Origin: S143-63 sp964425855
GTDB taxonomy: Archaea; Thermoproteota; Thermoprotei_A; Sulfolobales; Acidilobaceae
DNA: 6,875 nucleotides
Direction: 5' to 3'
Assembly: GCA_964425855.1 (NCBI GenBank)
Contig: CAYROE010000071.1
Coordinates: 1-6,875 of the forward strand
Shown: positions 1 to 5,938 of the stretch, one piece after another
Layout of the letters: each line of letters opens with the position of its first letter
How positions within the stretch are numbered: the stretch's first letter is position 1
Translations under genes and position numbers: made by a program
The notes under the pieces: model-generated
Database searches by the model: none
What the model was told of the DNA's origin: nothing
What the model saw: only the letters and a program-made list of their open reading frames with translations

Positions 1-1
1 G

Positions 2-769
2 GATCCCCGGGGAGACATAGTGTCTAGCGTTCTTCCAGGGGTACCCACGCGAACCTCTGACAAGTATATTGCCCAGGCAGAGTGGAGGGTTAACCCCGAG
101 CTAAGGCTCCGGGCGGCTAGGTGGTTTGTGAAGAGCAAGATACAGGGCAGGGCCTGGCTGTTGAAGAGACTTAGCCGCGTGTATGATGAGAGGCTCCGGG
201 ACACGGCGTGGAGCCTTGAGGGATACTACGCACGCATAAGTGGTGCTGTGAGCATTGACGAGCTCCGCTTGCTTGAGGCCGAGGCTGGCCGACTATACTG
301 GGGATGTGTGGCTGAGTGTACTCCTATTGGCTGGAAGGGTTTCAGGGCTAGGCAGCCCCGTGGCGGGGACGAGTGGAATACGGCCCTGGACTACGTGTAT
401 AGCCTGCTTAGAGGGATATGTCATAGGAGCCTGTGGCTCGCCGGGCTCTACCCGTATATGGGGTTCATGCATGTAGAGAAGAGTGGGAGGCCTAGCCTGA
501 CCCTTGACTTTATGGAGGCCTATAGGTGGCTCGCCGAGTGGACGGTATTCAAGTACGCTGCAAGGAGGGACGTTGGCCTAGAGGAGGATGGCAGGCTAGA
601 CAGGGAGACCCGTAGAAGGCTTGCAGAGGCATGGTTCAAGGTGGAGGACTCCAAGTATCCTGGGACACGATACACTGTTCACGGCGTTATTGTAAGGGAT
701 GCCTGGAGGCTTGGAGCAGCCCTAGTAGAGGATGGAGACTGGATAGCCACGCCCCCCAGCGGGTGGTGA
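2..769 (+). CDS. cas1: CRISPR-associated endonuclease/integrase Cas1, N-terminus cut off
   Basis: Cas1 is the catalytic subunit of the Cas1-Cas2 complex that integrates new spacers into CRISPR arrays. The visible part is the helical C-terminal domain plus the end of the N-terminal beta domain. Counting from the GTG at 20, the expected metal-binding triad is present: Glu86 in an E-x8 stretch ending YW, His151 in GFMH, and Asp163 in LTLDFME. The DYVYSLLRGICHRSLWLAGL segment (124-143) is also typical. The reading frame is open from base 2, and the family is about 300-330 residues long, so I read this as a gene truncated by the window edge (roughly 60-80 residues missing) and not as one starting at GTG 20. 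The TGA stop lies 6 bases before cas2. Family assignment is firm; the true start cannot be seen. Confidence 0.95.
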   Translation, partial: DPRGDIVSSVLPGVPTRTSDKYIAQAEWRVNPELRLRAARWFVKSKIQGRAWLLKRLSRVYDERLRDTAWSLEGYYARISGAVSIDELRLLEAEAGRLYWGCVAECTPIGWKGFRARQPRGGDEWNTALDYVYSLLRGICHRSLWLAGLYPYMGFMHVEKSGRPSLTLDFMEAYRWLAEWTVFKYAARRDVGLEEDGRLDRETRRRLAEAWFKVEDSKYPGTRYTVHGVIVRDAWRLGAALVEDGDWIATPPSGW

Positions 770-775
770 CCCGGG

Positions 776-1054
776 ATGGCCGTGCTACTCGTAGCCTACG
801 ACATAAGCGACGACACTAACAGGCTACGCCTAGCCAATGACCTCCTGCGGATGGGGTTTTCCCGTATCCAGAGGAGCGTATACGTGTACCGGGGAGCATA
901 CAAGGGGCTGCGGAGCAGGGTTGCAGAGGCCGCGGCTAGGAGAATCGATCCAAGCAGCGATACAGTCCTCATAATCACTATTCCGGAGAGGAGCCTCGAA
1001 GACGCGCTTATAATAGGCCTATCATATAAGAGGGATGGAGTTGTCACATTATGA
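776..1054 (+). CDS. cas2: CRISPR-associated protein Cas2
   Basis: This is the small ferredoxin-fold partner that bridges two Cas1 dimers during spacer integration. The 92-residue length is normal for Cas2. It begins MAVLLVAYDISDD: strand 1 followed by the conserved Asp9 at its end. Next comes the usual LLRMGFSRIQRSVYVYRG segment (23-40), and a later strand LIITIPE. The ATG is preceded by GGTGA at 765-769, which also contains the cas1 stop, with 6 bases of spacing. That points to translational coupling with cas1. The last four bases overlap the start of cas4. No features are missing. Whether this Cas2 has nuclease activity of its own cannot be told from sequence. Confidence 0.95.
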   Translation: MAVLLVAYDISDDTNRLRLANDLLRMGFSRIQRSVYVYRGAYKGLRSRVAEAAARRIDPSSDTVLIITIPERSLEDALIIGLSYKRDGVVTL

Positions 1055-1623
1055 CGAGAATCACTGTTAAACTAGTCTCAAACCATTACTGGTGCCCGGC
1101 CCTGGCGTGGCTGAAGGTTCATGGGCCAGGAGTCGCGTGGAGGCCTCCTCACTTTACACCTGAGCACGCGGAGCTAGTGGGATACGGGGATATAATAAGC
1201 CAGGTTCTGGATGAAGCGTTGAGAAGGATCACTAGGGGATGCAGTGTTTTAAGAATGACACGGGAGAAGTGGCTATATAGTAGTGCCTTGAAGCTCTCGG
1301 GAAGCGTGGATCTCCTCGTGGAGTGTACTGATAAGACTATAGTGGTGGAGGCAAAACTGCGCCGTCCCCGGAGAGACGACCCCGCGTACATACAGGTAGG
1401 GCTCTACATGATCCTCGCAGAACACAACGGGTATAGGAATGTCGAGGGATACGTAGCTTATCCAGACGGACTCATAGTAGTCGAAGAAGCCTGGAAGACC
1501 CATGCATTGAAGGAGCTCAGATACACTGTGAAGACGATAGGAATGAATCATCCTCCCCCGCCCAGGAGGCCGAGTTCTGCCTGTAGAACATGTATCTTTA
1601 GACGTGTATGCCCCTACCCGTGA
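1051..1623 (+). CDS. cas4: CRISPR-associated exonuclease Cas4 (RecB-type, Fe-S)
   Basis: Cas4 processes prespacers before integration and helps select PAM-containing ends. The 190-residue protein has the RecB-type nuclease core: Asp87 in SGSVDLLVE, the E-x-K pair Glu100/Lys102 in VVEAKLRRP, and the QxxxY motif Gln115/Tyr119. Four cysteines expected to hold a 4Fe-4S cluster are present: Cys15 near the N-terminus and Cys178, Cys181, Cys187 near the end (CRTCIFRRVC). The histidine usually found in the first nuclease motif is not obvious in the segment around 43-56 (GYGDIISQ...), so that ligand may be shifted or replaced. The ATG overlaps the cas2 stop (ATGA), so the gene is part of the cas1-cas2-cas4 operon. 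Length is normal for the family. Confidence 0.92.
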   Translation: MTRITVKLVSNHYWCPALAWLKVHGPGVAWRPPHFTPEHAELVGYGDIISQVLDEALRRITRGCSVLRMTREKWLYSSALKLSGSVDLLVECTDKTIVVEAKLRRPRRDDPAYIQVGLYMILAEHNGYRNVEGYVAYPDGLIVVEEAWKTHALKELRYTVKTIGMNHPPPPRRPSSACRTCIFRRVCPYP

Positions 1624-1653
1624 CCCGGAGAAATACGGGGAGACGGATAAGTG

Positions 1654-1662
1654 TTATTTAAA
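1654..1662 (+). promoter_or_regulatory. Candidate TATA box for the CARF gene
   Basis: TTATTTAAA lies 38 bases before the ATG at 1700, in the 76-base gap between cas4 and the CARF gene. An archaeal TATA box here would place the start of transcription near 1683-1686, giving a leader of about 15 bases. This suggests that the CARF gene can be expressed independently of cas1-cas2-cas4. It rests on sequence resemblance only. Confidence 0.5.
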
Positions 1663-1699
1663 GGGGATACACGAATATAATAGATTAGTGTGAAGAACC

Positions 1700-2614
1700 A
1701 TGGATTTTAAGATAAATCACTTTGTAACCGTGGGGACCAGCCTCCCAAGAAACTTCATCACAGTACTCGGCAAGTGCTACGACTATCCCGAGGAATGCCC
1801 CTTAACCATAGACAGGGACGATATAAGATCACACATGGATACCCTCGATAGATGTCTCCGAATCCCCCCAGGTAGCCCCTCCGAGATAGAGTGCATAAGC
1901 CTCCTCTCCGGATGGAGCCGGCTCCACGACCATCTATTGGAGGCCCTATCCTGGGATCCCAAGAGAATGAGCGCAGAGCTAAACGCGATGAGCCCATGGA
2001 TAGAGTACGCTGAGAGAAGAGACCCAGCATACGTATCAACAATACACCTCTATATTACTGAGAGCGGCTCAGGAATCCTCTCCGGAAGAATACTAGTCGA
2101 ATATCTCAAGAAACGTCTTCCAAACGCAAAGATAGAGTCCAGGATCATAACTGGGATGAGAGAAAACATATGGCTTGCCCTAAGAAACCTCGCCCTCAAA
2201 CTAGGAAAAGACCTATCCAGCGTCCTAAAACACGATAACAGTACAGAGAACATCATCTTACTCAACCTAACAGGCGGCCTTAAACCAGAGGGAGCAGTCG
2301 CACTACTCGAGGTAGCACGTAGAACCATGAATAACGCTATAGCATACTATATACACGAAGTCCACCGGAGACCCACACCTATACCCATAATTACATCGAG
2401 CAGACAGATACTCCAGGCAAAGAAACTCATCACCCCACGAATATATAATGCCGGAGAATACGTAGAGATACCCCTAGCCGAGCTCGACGACGATACAAGA
2501 TGGCTCCATTACTTCGCAGTCGCAGTCGAGCCCCTAGGACTCGCAAAGAAGACAAAAGAAAAAATACTCCTAGCCACTGATATTGCCCGGATGATAACAC
2601 AGCTCGAGGAATAA
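1700..2614 (+). CDS. CARF-domain protein, APE2256/Csm6-like family, possible ring nuclease
   Basis: This 304-residue protein has the two hallmark CARF motifs of the APE2256 group: VTVGTSLPRN (9-18) after strand 1 and LNLTGGLKPEG (188-198). Between them lie SAELNAM (91-97) and STIHLYITESG followed by the helix SGRILVEYLKKRL (128-140), all typical of this family. Such domains bind cyclic oligoadenylate made by type III Cas10. I see no HEPN R-x4-6-H RNase motif; after the CARF core only about 50 mostly helical residues remain. Ser14 and Lys195 sit in the motifs that contain the catalytic Ser and Lys reported for Crn1 ring nucleases of Sulfolobus, so signal degradation is the best guess. A transcription-factor-like or purely sensory role is the alternative. 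The gene lies between cas4 and cas6 and has its own TATA-like box. Confidence 0.8.
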   Translation: MDFKINHFVTVGTSLPRNFITVLGKCYDYPEECPLTIDRDDIRSHMDTLDRCLRIPPGSPSEIECISLLSGWSRLHDHLLEALSWDPKRMSAELNAMSPWIEYAERRDPAYVSTIHLYITESGSGILSGRILVEYLKKRLPNAKIESRIITGMRENIWLALRNLALKLGKDLSSVLKHDNSTENIILLNLTGGLKPEGAVALLEVARRTMNNAIAYYIHEVHRRPTPIPIITSSRQILQAKKLITPRIYNAGEYVEIPLAELDDDTRWLHYFAVAVEPLGLAKKTKEKILLATDIARMITQLEE

Positions 2615-2646
2615 CCCTCTATTTGGGAAACCATGCAAAAACCATG

Positions 2647-2654
2647 AATATAAG
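2647..2654 (+). promoter_or_regulatory. Candidate TATA box upstream of cas6 (distal)
   Basis: AATATAAG stands 33 bases after the CARF stop. It would place transcription near 2673-2680 and leave a leader of 50 bases or more before the cas6 coding frame. A second, nearer candidate, AAAATAAAAG at 2711-2720, would start transcription near 2737-2743, practically at the inferred start of Cas6. I cannot choose between the two. Confidence 0.35.
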
Positions 2655-2655
2655 G

Positions 2656-2741
2656 TGGGGAGAATAATAGTCAGAGGCCAGAAGGGGAGGCCCCACGTAG
2701 GAGGGATAGGAAAATAAAAGGCATAATACTGGGGAGAATAA
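2656..2741 (+). repeat. 12-base direct repeat before cas6
   Basis: TGGGGAGAATAA occurs exactly at 2656-2667 and again at 2730-2741, 74 bases apart. The second copy overlaps the inferred beginning of the cas6 reading frame. The shorter core GGGGAGA also occurs at 1637-1643, after cas4. The purine-rich core resembles a ribosome site, but two copies flanking the cas6 leader could equally be an operator pair. Between them, GTGGGG (2655-2660) can pair with CCCCAC (2691-2696). Confidence 0.5.
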
Positions 2742-3508
2742 AGGTAAGAATCAACATAGACAAGCCCCTCAAGATACAAGGAGCATCCTACAAAGTACTA
2801 AAGACAATGATAATGGAGAACTGCCCCAGCGTTAAGAGAACCCTCCCACCCACCGCAGGCCTAATATCAATATCGCCGCTAACCGATAGACGTGGAAAAT
2901 ACCTCTTTCCATACGTTAAAGGCTGGATCGTGGAAAAACAAGCACCGCCCACATACGAGGTACATGGAGAATACACAGCCACGTTGAGCTGGGTAGGAGA
3001 CCTGGCGAAAAAGAAAGTATTCCAGCTATTAGAATGCATGAAGAAAAGCCGCATCGCAACAGTGGACATAGAAGAAATACTTGTAGAGAAGGCATCCAGC
3101 GCCCCCATCGGGCAGGTATACATTAGGCTAAAGACACCGGCGCAATACGCATATAGGCCTTTCTGGGGCAAGAGCGTTTTCCTGGCAATACCAACAGTAT
3201 CACGGATACTAAAGCCAGCTCTAAAATACGTATTCACCTCGCCCTCAGAGTACACTGAGATATCCAAAGACATCGACTATTATACTGGAATCATAGAGGG
3301 GAACTGGAAGCCTGTTACAGTATTATTCGACAAGAAGAAATCAAATGCCTGGAGCATAACTGGCTGGGCACGTATAGCTGTATCACACAAGACCCCTACC
3401 AGGATAATGGAAATCCTCGGACTAGCGTCGAGAATACTCCAATACTCTGGAACCGGCAAGAGTAGGCTGAACGGCTTTGGACAAGTAGACGTTGCCGTAG
3501 AAGCCTAG
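2729..3508 (+). CDS. cas6: CRISPR RNA-processing endoribonuclease Cas6, non-ATG start
   Basis: Cas6 cuts the CRISPR transcript within each repeat to release crRNAs. The C-terminal half has the family signature: ITGWARIAVS followed by a helix and the glycine-rich loop GTGKSRLNGFGQVDV, which ends the second ferredoxin fold. The first in-frame ATG is at 2807, giving 233 residues. However, the frame upstream encodes RIKVRINI then SYKVLKTMI, which looks like strand 1 and helix 1 of Cas6; Sulfolobus Cas6 has a similar SSKVLK segment at this place. No ATG, GTG or TTG occurs in frame between the stop at 2651 and 2807. The start is therefore probably CTG 2729 (259 residues), another weak codon such as ATA 2738 or GTA 2744, or the site of a sequencing error or mutation. 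Family sure, start unsure. Confidence 0.85.
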   Translation: MGRIKVRINIDKPLKIQGASYKVLKTMIMENCPSVKRTLPPTAGLISISPLTDRRGKYLFPYVKGWIVEKQAPPTYEVHGEYTATLSWVGDLAKKKVFQLLECMKKSRIATVDIEEILVEKASSAPIGQVYIRLKTPAQYAYRPFWGKSVFLAIPTVSRILKPALKYVFTSPSEYTEISKDIDYYTGIIEGNWKPVTVLFDKKKSNAWSITGWARIAVSHKTPTRIMEILGLASRILQYSGTGKSRLNGFGQVDVAVEA

Positions 3509-3513
3509 AAAAA
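3509..3513 (-). terminator. Possible oligo-T terminator for the - strand kinase gene
   Basis: On the - strand, five T residues lie 33 bases beyond the stop of the kinase gene, inside the 37-base gap between the convergent cas6 and kinase genes. Archaeal termination often uses short T runs. A 12-base AT palindrome (TAATAATTATTA, 3537-3548) covers the kinase stop codon. For cas6 on the + strand I see no clear terminator. Confidence 0.3.
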
Positions 3514-3545
3514 CAGTATATGCGGCGGAGAACACATAATAATTA

Positions 3546-4478
3546 TTACAATCTATGCCGGATGTCTACAGTTATTTCCGGCCTTATCCTTCTAATACTT
3601 CTCTTCGGAATCCATTCCAGCCCTGTCTCGTAATGTACCTCGTAATAATACTCGTATAATAGCCTAGCAATGTATCCTACTAGTAGATTGCCGGGATCAT
3701 ATTTCTCTGATCCCCAACTATACCCGTTATATTCAATTAGCAGTACCCCTACCACACGATAAAATGGGATACTAGGCCTTTGTAGTTGATATACTATCGA
3801 GTAAACGTATTCTAGGCTTCGTATTAGTGTGGCTAGGTCGTATTCTGGCCCCGGTCTTGTCTTAGTGCCTGGTTCTCCTCCAGGATCTAGAAAGTATAGG
3901 CATTTTCCATTGTCTATTATCTGGTATAGGTGTAAGTCTCCGTGTCCCATGTAGCTGGGGACTGTGTCGGTTAGGTTTCCTTGGAGGAGCGTGTTGCATA
4001 TTTTTGTAATTTTTTCGCGAATTTCTCCATATGCGTGTTCGAGGGCTAGAGTGCATCGTTCCTCTAGGACCTCTCTCCACGTGTTTGGCCTAGGTAGATA
4101 AGGGCAGTGTTTGAGATCTTTATGCAGTAATGCTAAGTATCGGGCTGTCTTGGCTACGAGTTCTATTAACCCGTTGCGGTCTTCTAGGTGGAGTCTCTCG
4201 TAGACTAGGTCCCCTAGTAGCCTACCGTGGAGTTTCTCGAGTAGAAACACGTCTTCGTCCATTAGTAGTGGGTAGGGCTTGGGGACCAGCCTAGTGCAGG
4301 AAAAATATGCTTCGTACCGGTCATATGCGTTGTCCTTTGAGTATACGAGGAGGAACTCTTGCTTGCCTTTTTCTATTGATAGTATCTTTTTCGTTGGCGA
4401 GACATGTAGCGGCCATAGATCCACGGATGCTCGTCCATGGAGTAGGGTGTAGATCTTTAGCTGTGTCTCGGGCTCCAT
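3546..4478 (-). CDS. Kinase-fold protein, maltokinase/aminoglycoside phosphotransferase-like
   Basis: This 310-residue protein has the catalytic core of the APH-type kinase fold. HGDLHLYQ (179-186) supplies the catalytic Asp181 and Gln186. FLDPGGEP (196-203) supplies the metal-binding Asp198, followed by EYDLATLIRSLEY (212-224). The combination HGDLHxxQ, (I/L)DxxGEP and D-x6-RS resembles maltokinase and the kinase part of trehalose synthase fusions more than antibiotic kinases, so a sugar is a likely substrate, but this is inference. The N-lobe is reduced: EFLLVYSKDNAYDRYEAYF (41-59) probably holds the ATP strand, and LLEKLHG (79-85) looks like the hinge. The first 22 bases overlap the 3' end of the rhomboid gene. 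GGTAGG at 4485-4490, 6 bases before the ATG, serves as a plausible ribosome site. Probably cotranscribed with the rhomboid gene. It converges on cas6. Confidence 0.7.
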   Translation of the reverse strand: MEPETQLKIYTLLHGRASVDLWPLHVSPTKKILSIEKGKQEFLLVYSKDNAYDRYEAYFSCTRLVPKPYPLLMDEDVFLLEKLHGRLLGDLVYERLHLEDRNGLIELVAKTARYLALLHKDLKHCPYLPRPNTWREVLEERCTLALEHAYGEIREKITKICNTLLQGNLTDTVPSYMGHGDLHLYQIIDNGKCLYFLDPGGEPGTKTRPGPEYDLATLIRSLEYVYSIVYQLQRPSIPFYRVVGVLLIEYNGYSWGSEKYDPGNLLVGYIARLLYEYYYEVHYETGLEWIPKRSIRRIRPEITVDIRHRL

Positions 4479-5743
4479 CCTTGTCCTACCAGTTTTCTCC
4501 TCCTCTTCTCTTTGAGTCCGGGGATATATGTTACCTCATATTTCTCCGGCATGCTTAGTGCTCGGAAAGAGAGTATTATCGAGGCCGTTACTATGAGGAG
4601 GCTGAGTAGTCCTGCCTCGCTTGTATGGTCTAGCTTCACATAGTATACGGGATCTATGAAGGTAGGGGTCCCGTTATAGTGCTTGTAGTATATCTCGTAC
4701 TGGTAAGGGAATTTTTCGAGTACGTGGCTGGGCGCGGTATTATTTATCTCGGCCCACATACTGGTTATTCCCTTAAAGGTTAACACTACAGAGTAATACT
4801 CGGTCATACGAGTACTATAGGTATACTCCGCATAAATCACATAGTATTTGCCTTCCATCTCCGCTAGACTCGGCAAAGCATAGCCAGATAAAGCGGCAAG
4901 CAACACGGCAGACGCCACAATTACGAGCTTACAGACTTTGCTGAGCGATGGTACTATAAGCTCATAGTAGCTCGGAGGATGCCCTCTGACAATACCACGC
5001 TCTATTAGGCTTCGTACCTTATCTATAAGCTGGCGGTCTGCTAAGAGACCTGTAAGCGCCATACCAGCAAATAACCCTGCTAGATGCGCGTAGACCCCAA
5101 TAGACGACGCTACTAGTGCGTAGACGAACTGGAGCCCTATCCATGCCACCAATAATACCGCTGCCCGGACCGGGAAACAATAGTAGAGGAGCCCCCACCC
5201 GAAACACGCACACATTGTCGAGCCAGGATAAAGAACTAGGTAGCTTCCTACAAGCCCACTTATCGCAGCCGAAGCTCCGGCGATCATGAAGGGAGCCGAG
5301 GATCCCTCCACGCCTAGAGAGATCGTTGCCTGAACTAAGCCACCAACGATGCCAGCAACAAAATATATTATGAGGAACCTCAGCCTTCCCAAAGTAAGCT
5401 CAACATTATCACCTATAAGGTATAGGAACGCCATATTACCAGCAAAATGCAAGAACCCGATATGGATGAACATTGCAAAGACTAGTTGTCCCAGGCAGCC
5501 AAGGTTTGCTACACACGCAGTCTTCGGTAATGTCTTGAGAAGATCGAAAGTAGCCATATAAGCCTCGCTACCACCTAGCAGAAGCTTCCAACTAATAAAC
5601 ATCATGGGTAAAAACAACAATACGTTTACAACGATAAGCAGGTAGGTCAGCCAAGGAATGCCAGGAGGACTAGTATCCCTATACTTGCACTTAACCGCGT
5701 CCCAAATAGGGCGAACACCGGCCTCCGGAACCTCATCAGACAT
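4457..5743 (-). CDS. Rhomboid-family intramembrane serine protease with C-terminal outer domain
   Basis: Rhomboids cleave membrane proteins inside the bilayer. Numbering from the ATG at 5743 (428 residues), the motifs are H94-x4-H99-x3-N103 in HIGFLHFAGNMAFLYLIGDN, the nucleophile Ser158 in GASAAISG, and His220 in YAHLAGLFAG. The serine motif is GASA where most members have GxSG. Six core membrane segments span about 28-235. A C-terminal extension of about 190 residues adds two more (about 270-290 and 378-396) enclosing a Tyr-rich domain of about 85 residues with two N-glycosylation sequons (NNT, NGT), then a basic tail KEKRRRK. The frame could start at TTG 5749, but GGTG at 5751-5754 lies 7 bases before ATG 5743, and the copy beyond the gap keeps only the ATG. 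Substrate unknown. It overlaps the downstream kinase gene by 22 bases. Confidence 0.88.
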   Translation of the reverse strand: MSDEVPEAGVRPIWDAVKCKYRDTSPPGIPWLTYLLIVVNVLLFLPMMFISWKLLLGGSEAYMATFDLLKTLPKTACVANLGCLGQLVFAMFIHIGFLHFAGNMAFLYLIGDNVELTLGRLRFLIIYFVAGIVGGLVQATISLGVEGSSAPFMIAGASAAISGLVGSYLVLYPGSTMCACFGWGLLYYCFPVRAAVLLVAWIGLQFVYALVASSIGVYAHLAGLFAGMALTGLLADRQLIDKVRSLIERGIVRGHPPSYYELIVPSLSKVCKLVIVASAVLLAALSGYALPSLAEMEGKYYVIYAEYTYSTRMTEYYSVVLTFKGITSMWAEINNTAPSHVLEKFPYQYEIYYKHYNGTPTFIDPVYYVKLDHTSEAGLLSLLIVTASIILSFRALSMPEKYEVTYIPGLKEKRRRKLVGQGWSPRHS

Positions 5744-5767
5744 AAACAAGCACCAATAAGACTATCA
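5703..5767 (-). repeat. Rhomboid 5' end repeat, copy A
   Basis: This is the start of the complete rhomboid gene plus 24 bases before it. It matches copy B at 5860-5924 with 58 of 65 bases identical, and the first 33 bases (5703-5735) match without a mismatch. The two copies are in the same orientation on either side of the assembly gap. Confidence 0.9.
5751..5754 (-). promoter_or_regulatory. Ribosome binding site deciding the rhomboid start
   Basis: GGTG on the - strand, complementary to the CACC of archaeal 16S tails, sits 7 bases before ATG 5743 but only 1 base from the in-frame TTG at 5749. The same GGTG with the same 7-base spacing occurs before the second rhomboid start (5908-5911), where the TTG is replaced by CTG. 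This supports ATG 5743. Confidence 0.65.
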
Positions 5768-5780
5768 TTAATAATATTTA
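5768..5780 (-). promoter_or_regulatory. Candidate rhomboid promoter AT box
   Basis: An AT-only stretch reading TAAATATTATTAA on the - strand lies 25-37 bases upstream of ATG 5743, placing transcription close to the start codon. An AT box occurs at almost the same distance before the second copy (5926-5938). A better-looking TATA sequence, TTATATAT at 5793-5800, lies further up and would give a leader of about 27 bases. Confidence 0.4.
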
Positions 5781-5849
5781 GACTACTACTAGATATATAA
5801 TCAAACCATATTGAAAACTGTATCAATGTCTCATCATGTGCTGGGGAAC

Positions 5850-5859
5850 NNNNNNNNNN
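5850..5859. other. Assembly gap (10 N)
   Basis: Ten undetermined bases, a round number that may stand for an unknown length. The left side is non-coding DNA upstream of the rhomboid gene; the right side begins inside the coding start of a second rhomboid copy. The real distance may therefore be over a kilobase, or the two sides may not be neighbours at all. Confidence 0.95.
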
Positions 5860-5900
5860 CAAATAGGGCGAACACCGGCCTCCGGAACCTCACTAGACAT
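5860..5900 (-). CDS. Second rhomboid gene, first 13 codons only, cut by gap
   Basis: On the - strand, ATG at 5900 opens a frame reading MSSEVPEAGVRPI before it runs into the assembly gap. The complete rhomboid starts MSDEVPEAGVRPI, so only residue 3 differs, and the ten codons for EVPEAGVRPI are identical base for base. GGTG at 5908-5911 lies 7 bases before the ATG. The rest of the gene, presumably more than 1 kb if it exists, would lie in the gap. It may be a tandem paralogue or a second allele brought in by assembly. Only the start is visible, so nothing can be said about its catalytic residues. Confidence 0.6.
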
Positions 5901-5924
5901 ATACAGACACCAGTAAGACGATCA
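5860..5924 (-). repeat. Rhomboid 5' end repeat, copy B
   Basis: Matches copy A (5703-5767), offset by 157 bases as assembled, with 7 mismatches in 65 bases. All mismatches lie in codon 3 or upstream of the ATG. The left border of the repeat coincides with the end of the Ns, so the true repeat may be longer. Beyond 5924 the similarity fades into AT-rich promoter sequence. Confidence 0.9.
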
Positions 5925-5925
5925 C

Positions 5926-5938
5926 TTTATTATATTAA
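5926..5938 (-). promoter_or_regulatory. Candidate promoter of the second rhomboid copy
   Basis: TTAATATAATAAA on the - strand lies 26-38 bases upstream of ATG 5900 and directly abuts the stop codon of the Toprim gene. It is at the same distance as the AT box before the complete rhomboid gene, suggesting a near-leaderless transcript. Confidence 0.4.

Noticed and set aside
20..769. GTG 20 as the real start of cas1
   Set aside because: The frame is open to the window edge, and a start there would lack most of the N-terminal beta domain that Cas1 proteins carry.
1149..1551. Two overlapping - strand frames opposite cas4
   Set aside because: Cas4 has all key residues in the + frame; these are by-products of its codon use.
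2644..2667. Seven-codon mini-ORF before cas6 (ATG to TAA)
   Set aside because: It is too short to support, it overlaps a TATA-like sequence, and nothing shows that it is translated.
2788..3273. 161-codon open frame on the - strand
   Set aside because: It lies wholly opposite cas6, whose family motifs are certain, and its translation shows no recognisable domain or ribosome site.
5747..5749. TTG as the rhomboid start
   Set aside because: It is only one base from the GGTG site and is CTG in the second copy, while the ATG six bases further is conserved in both.
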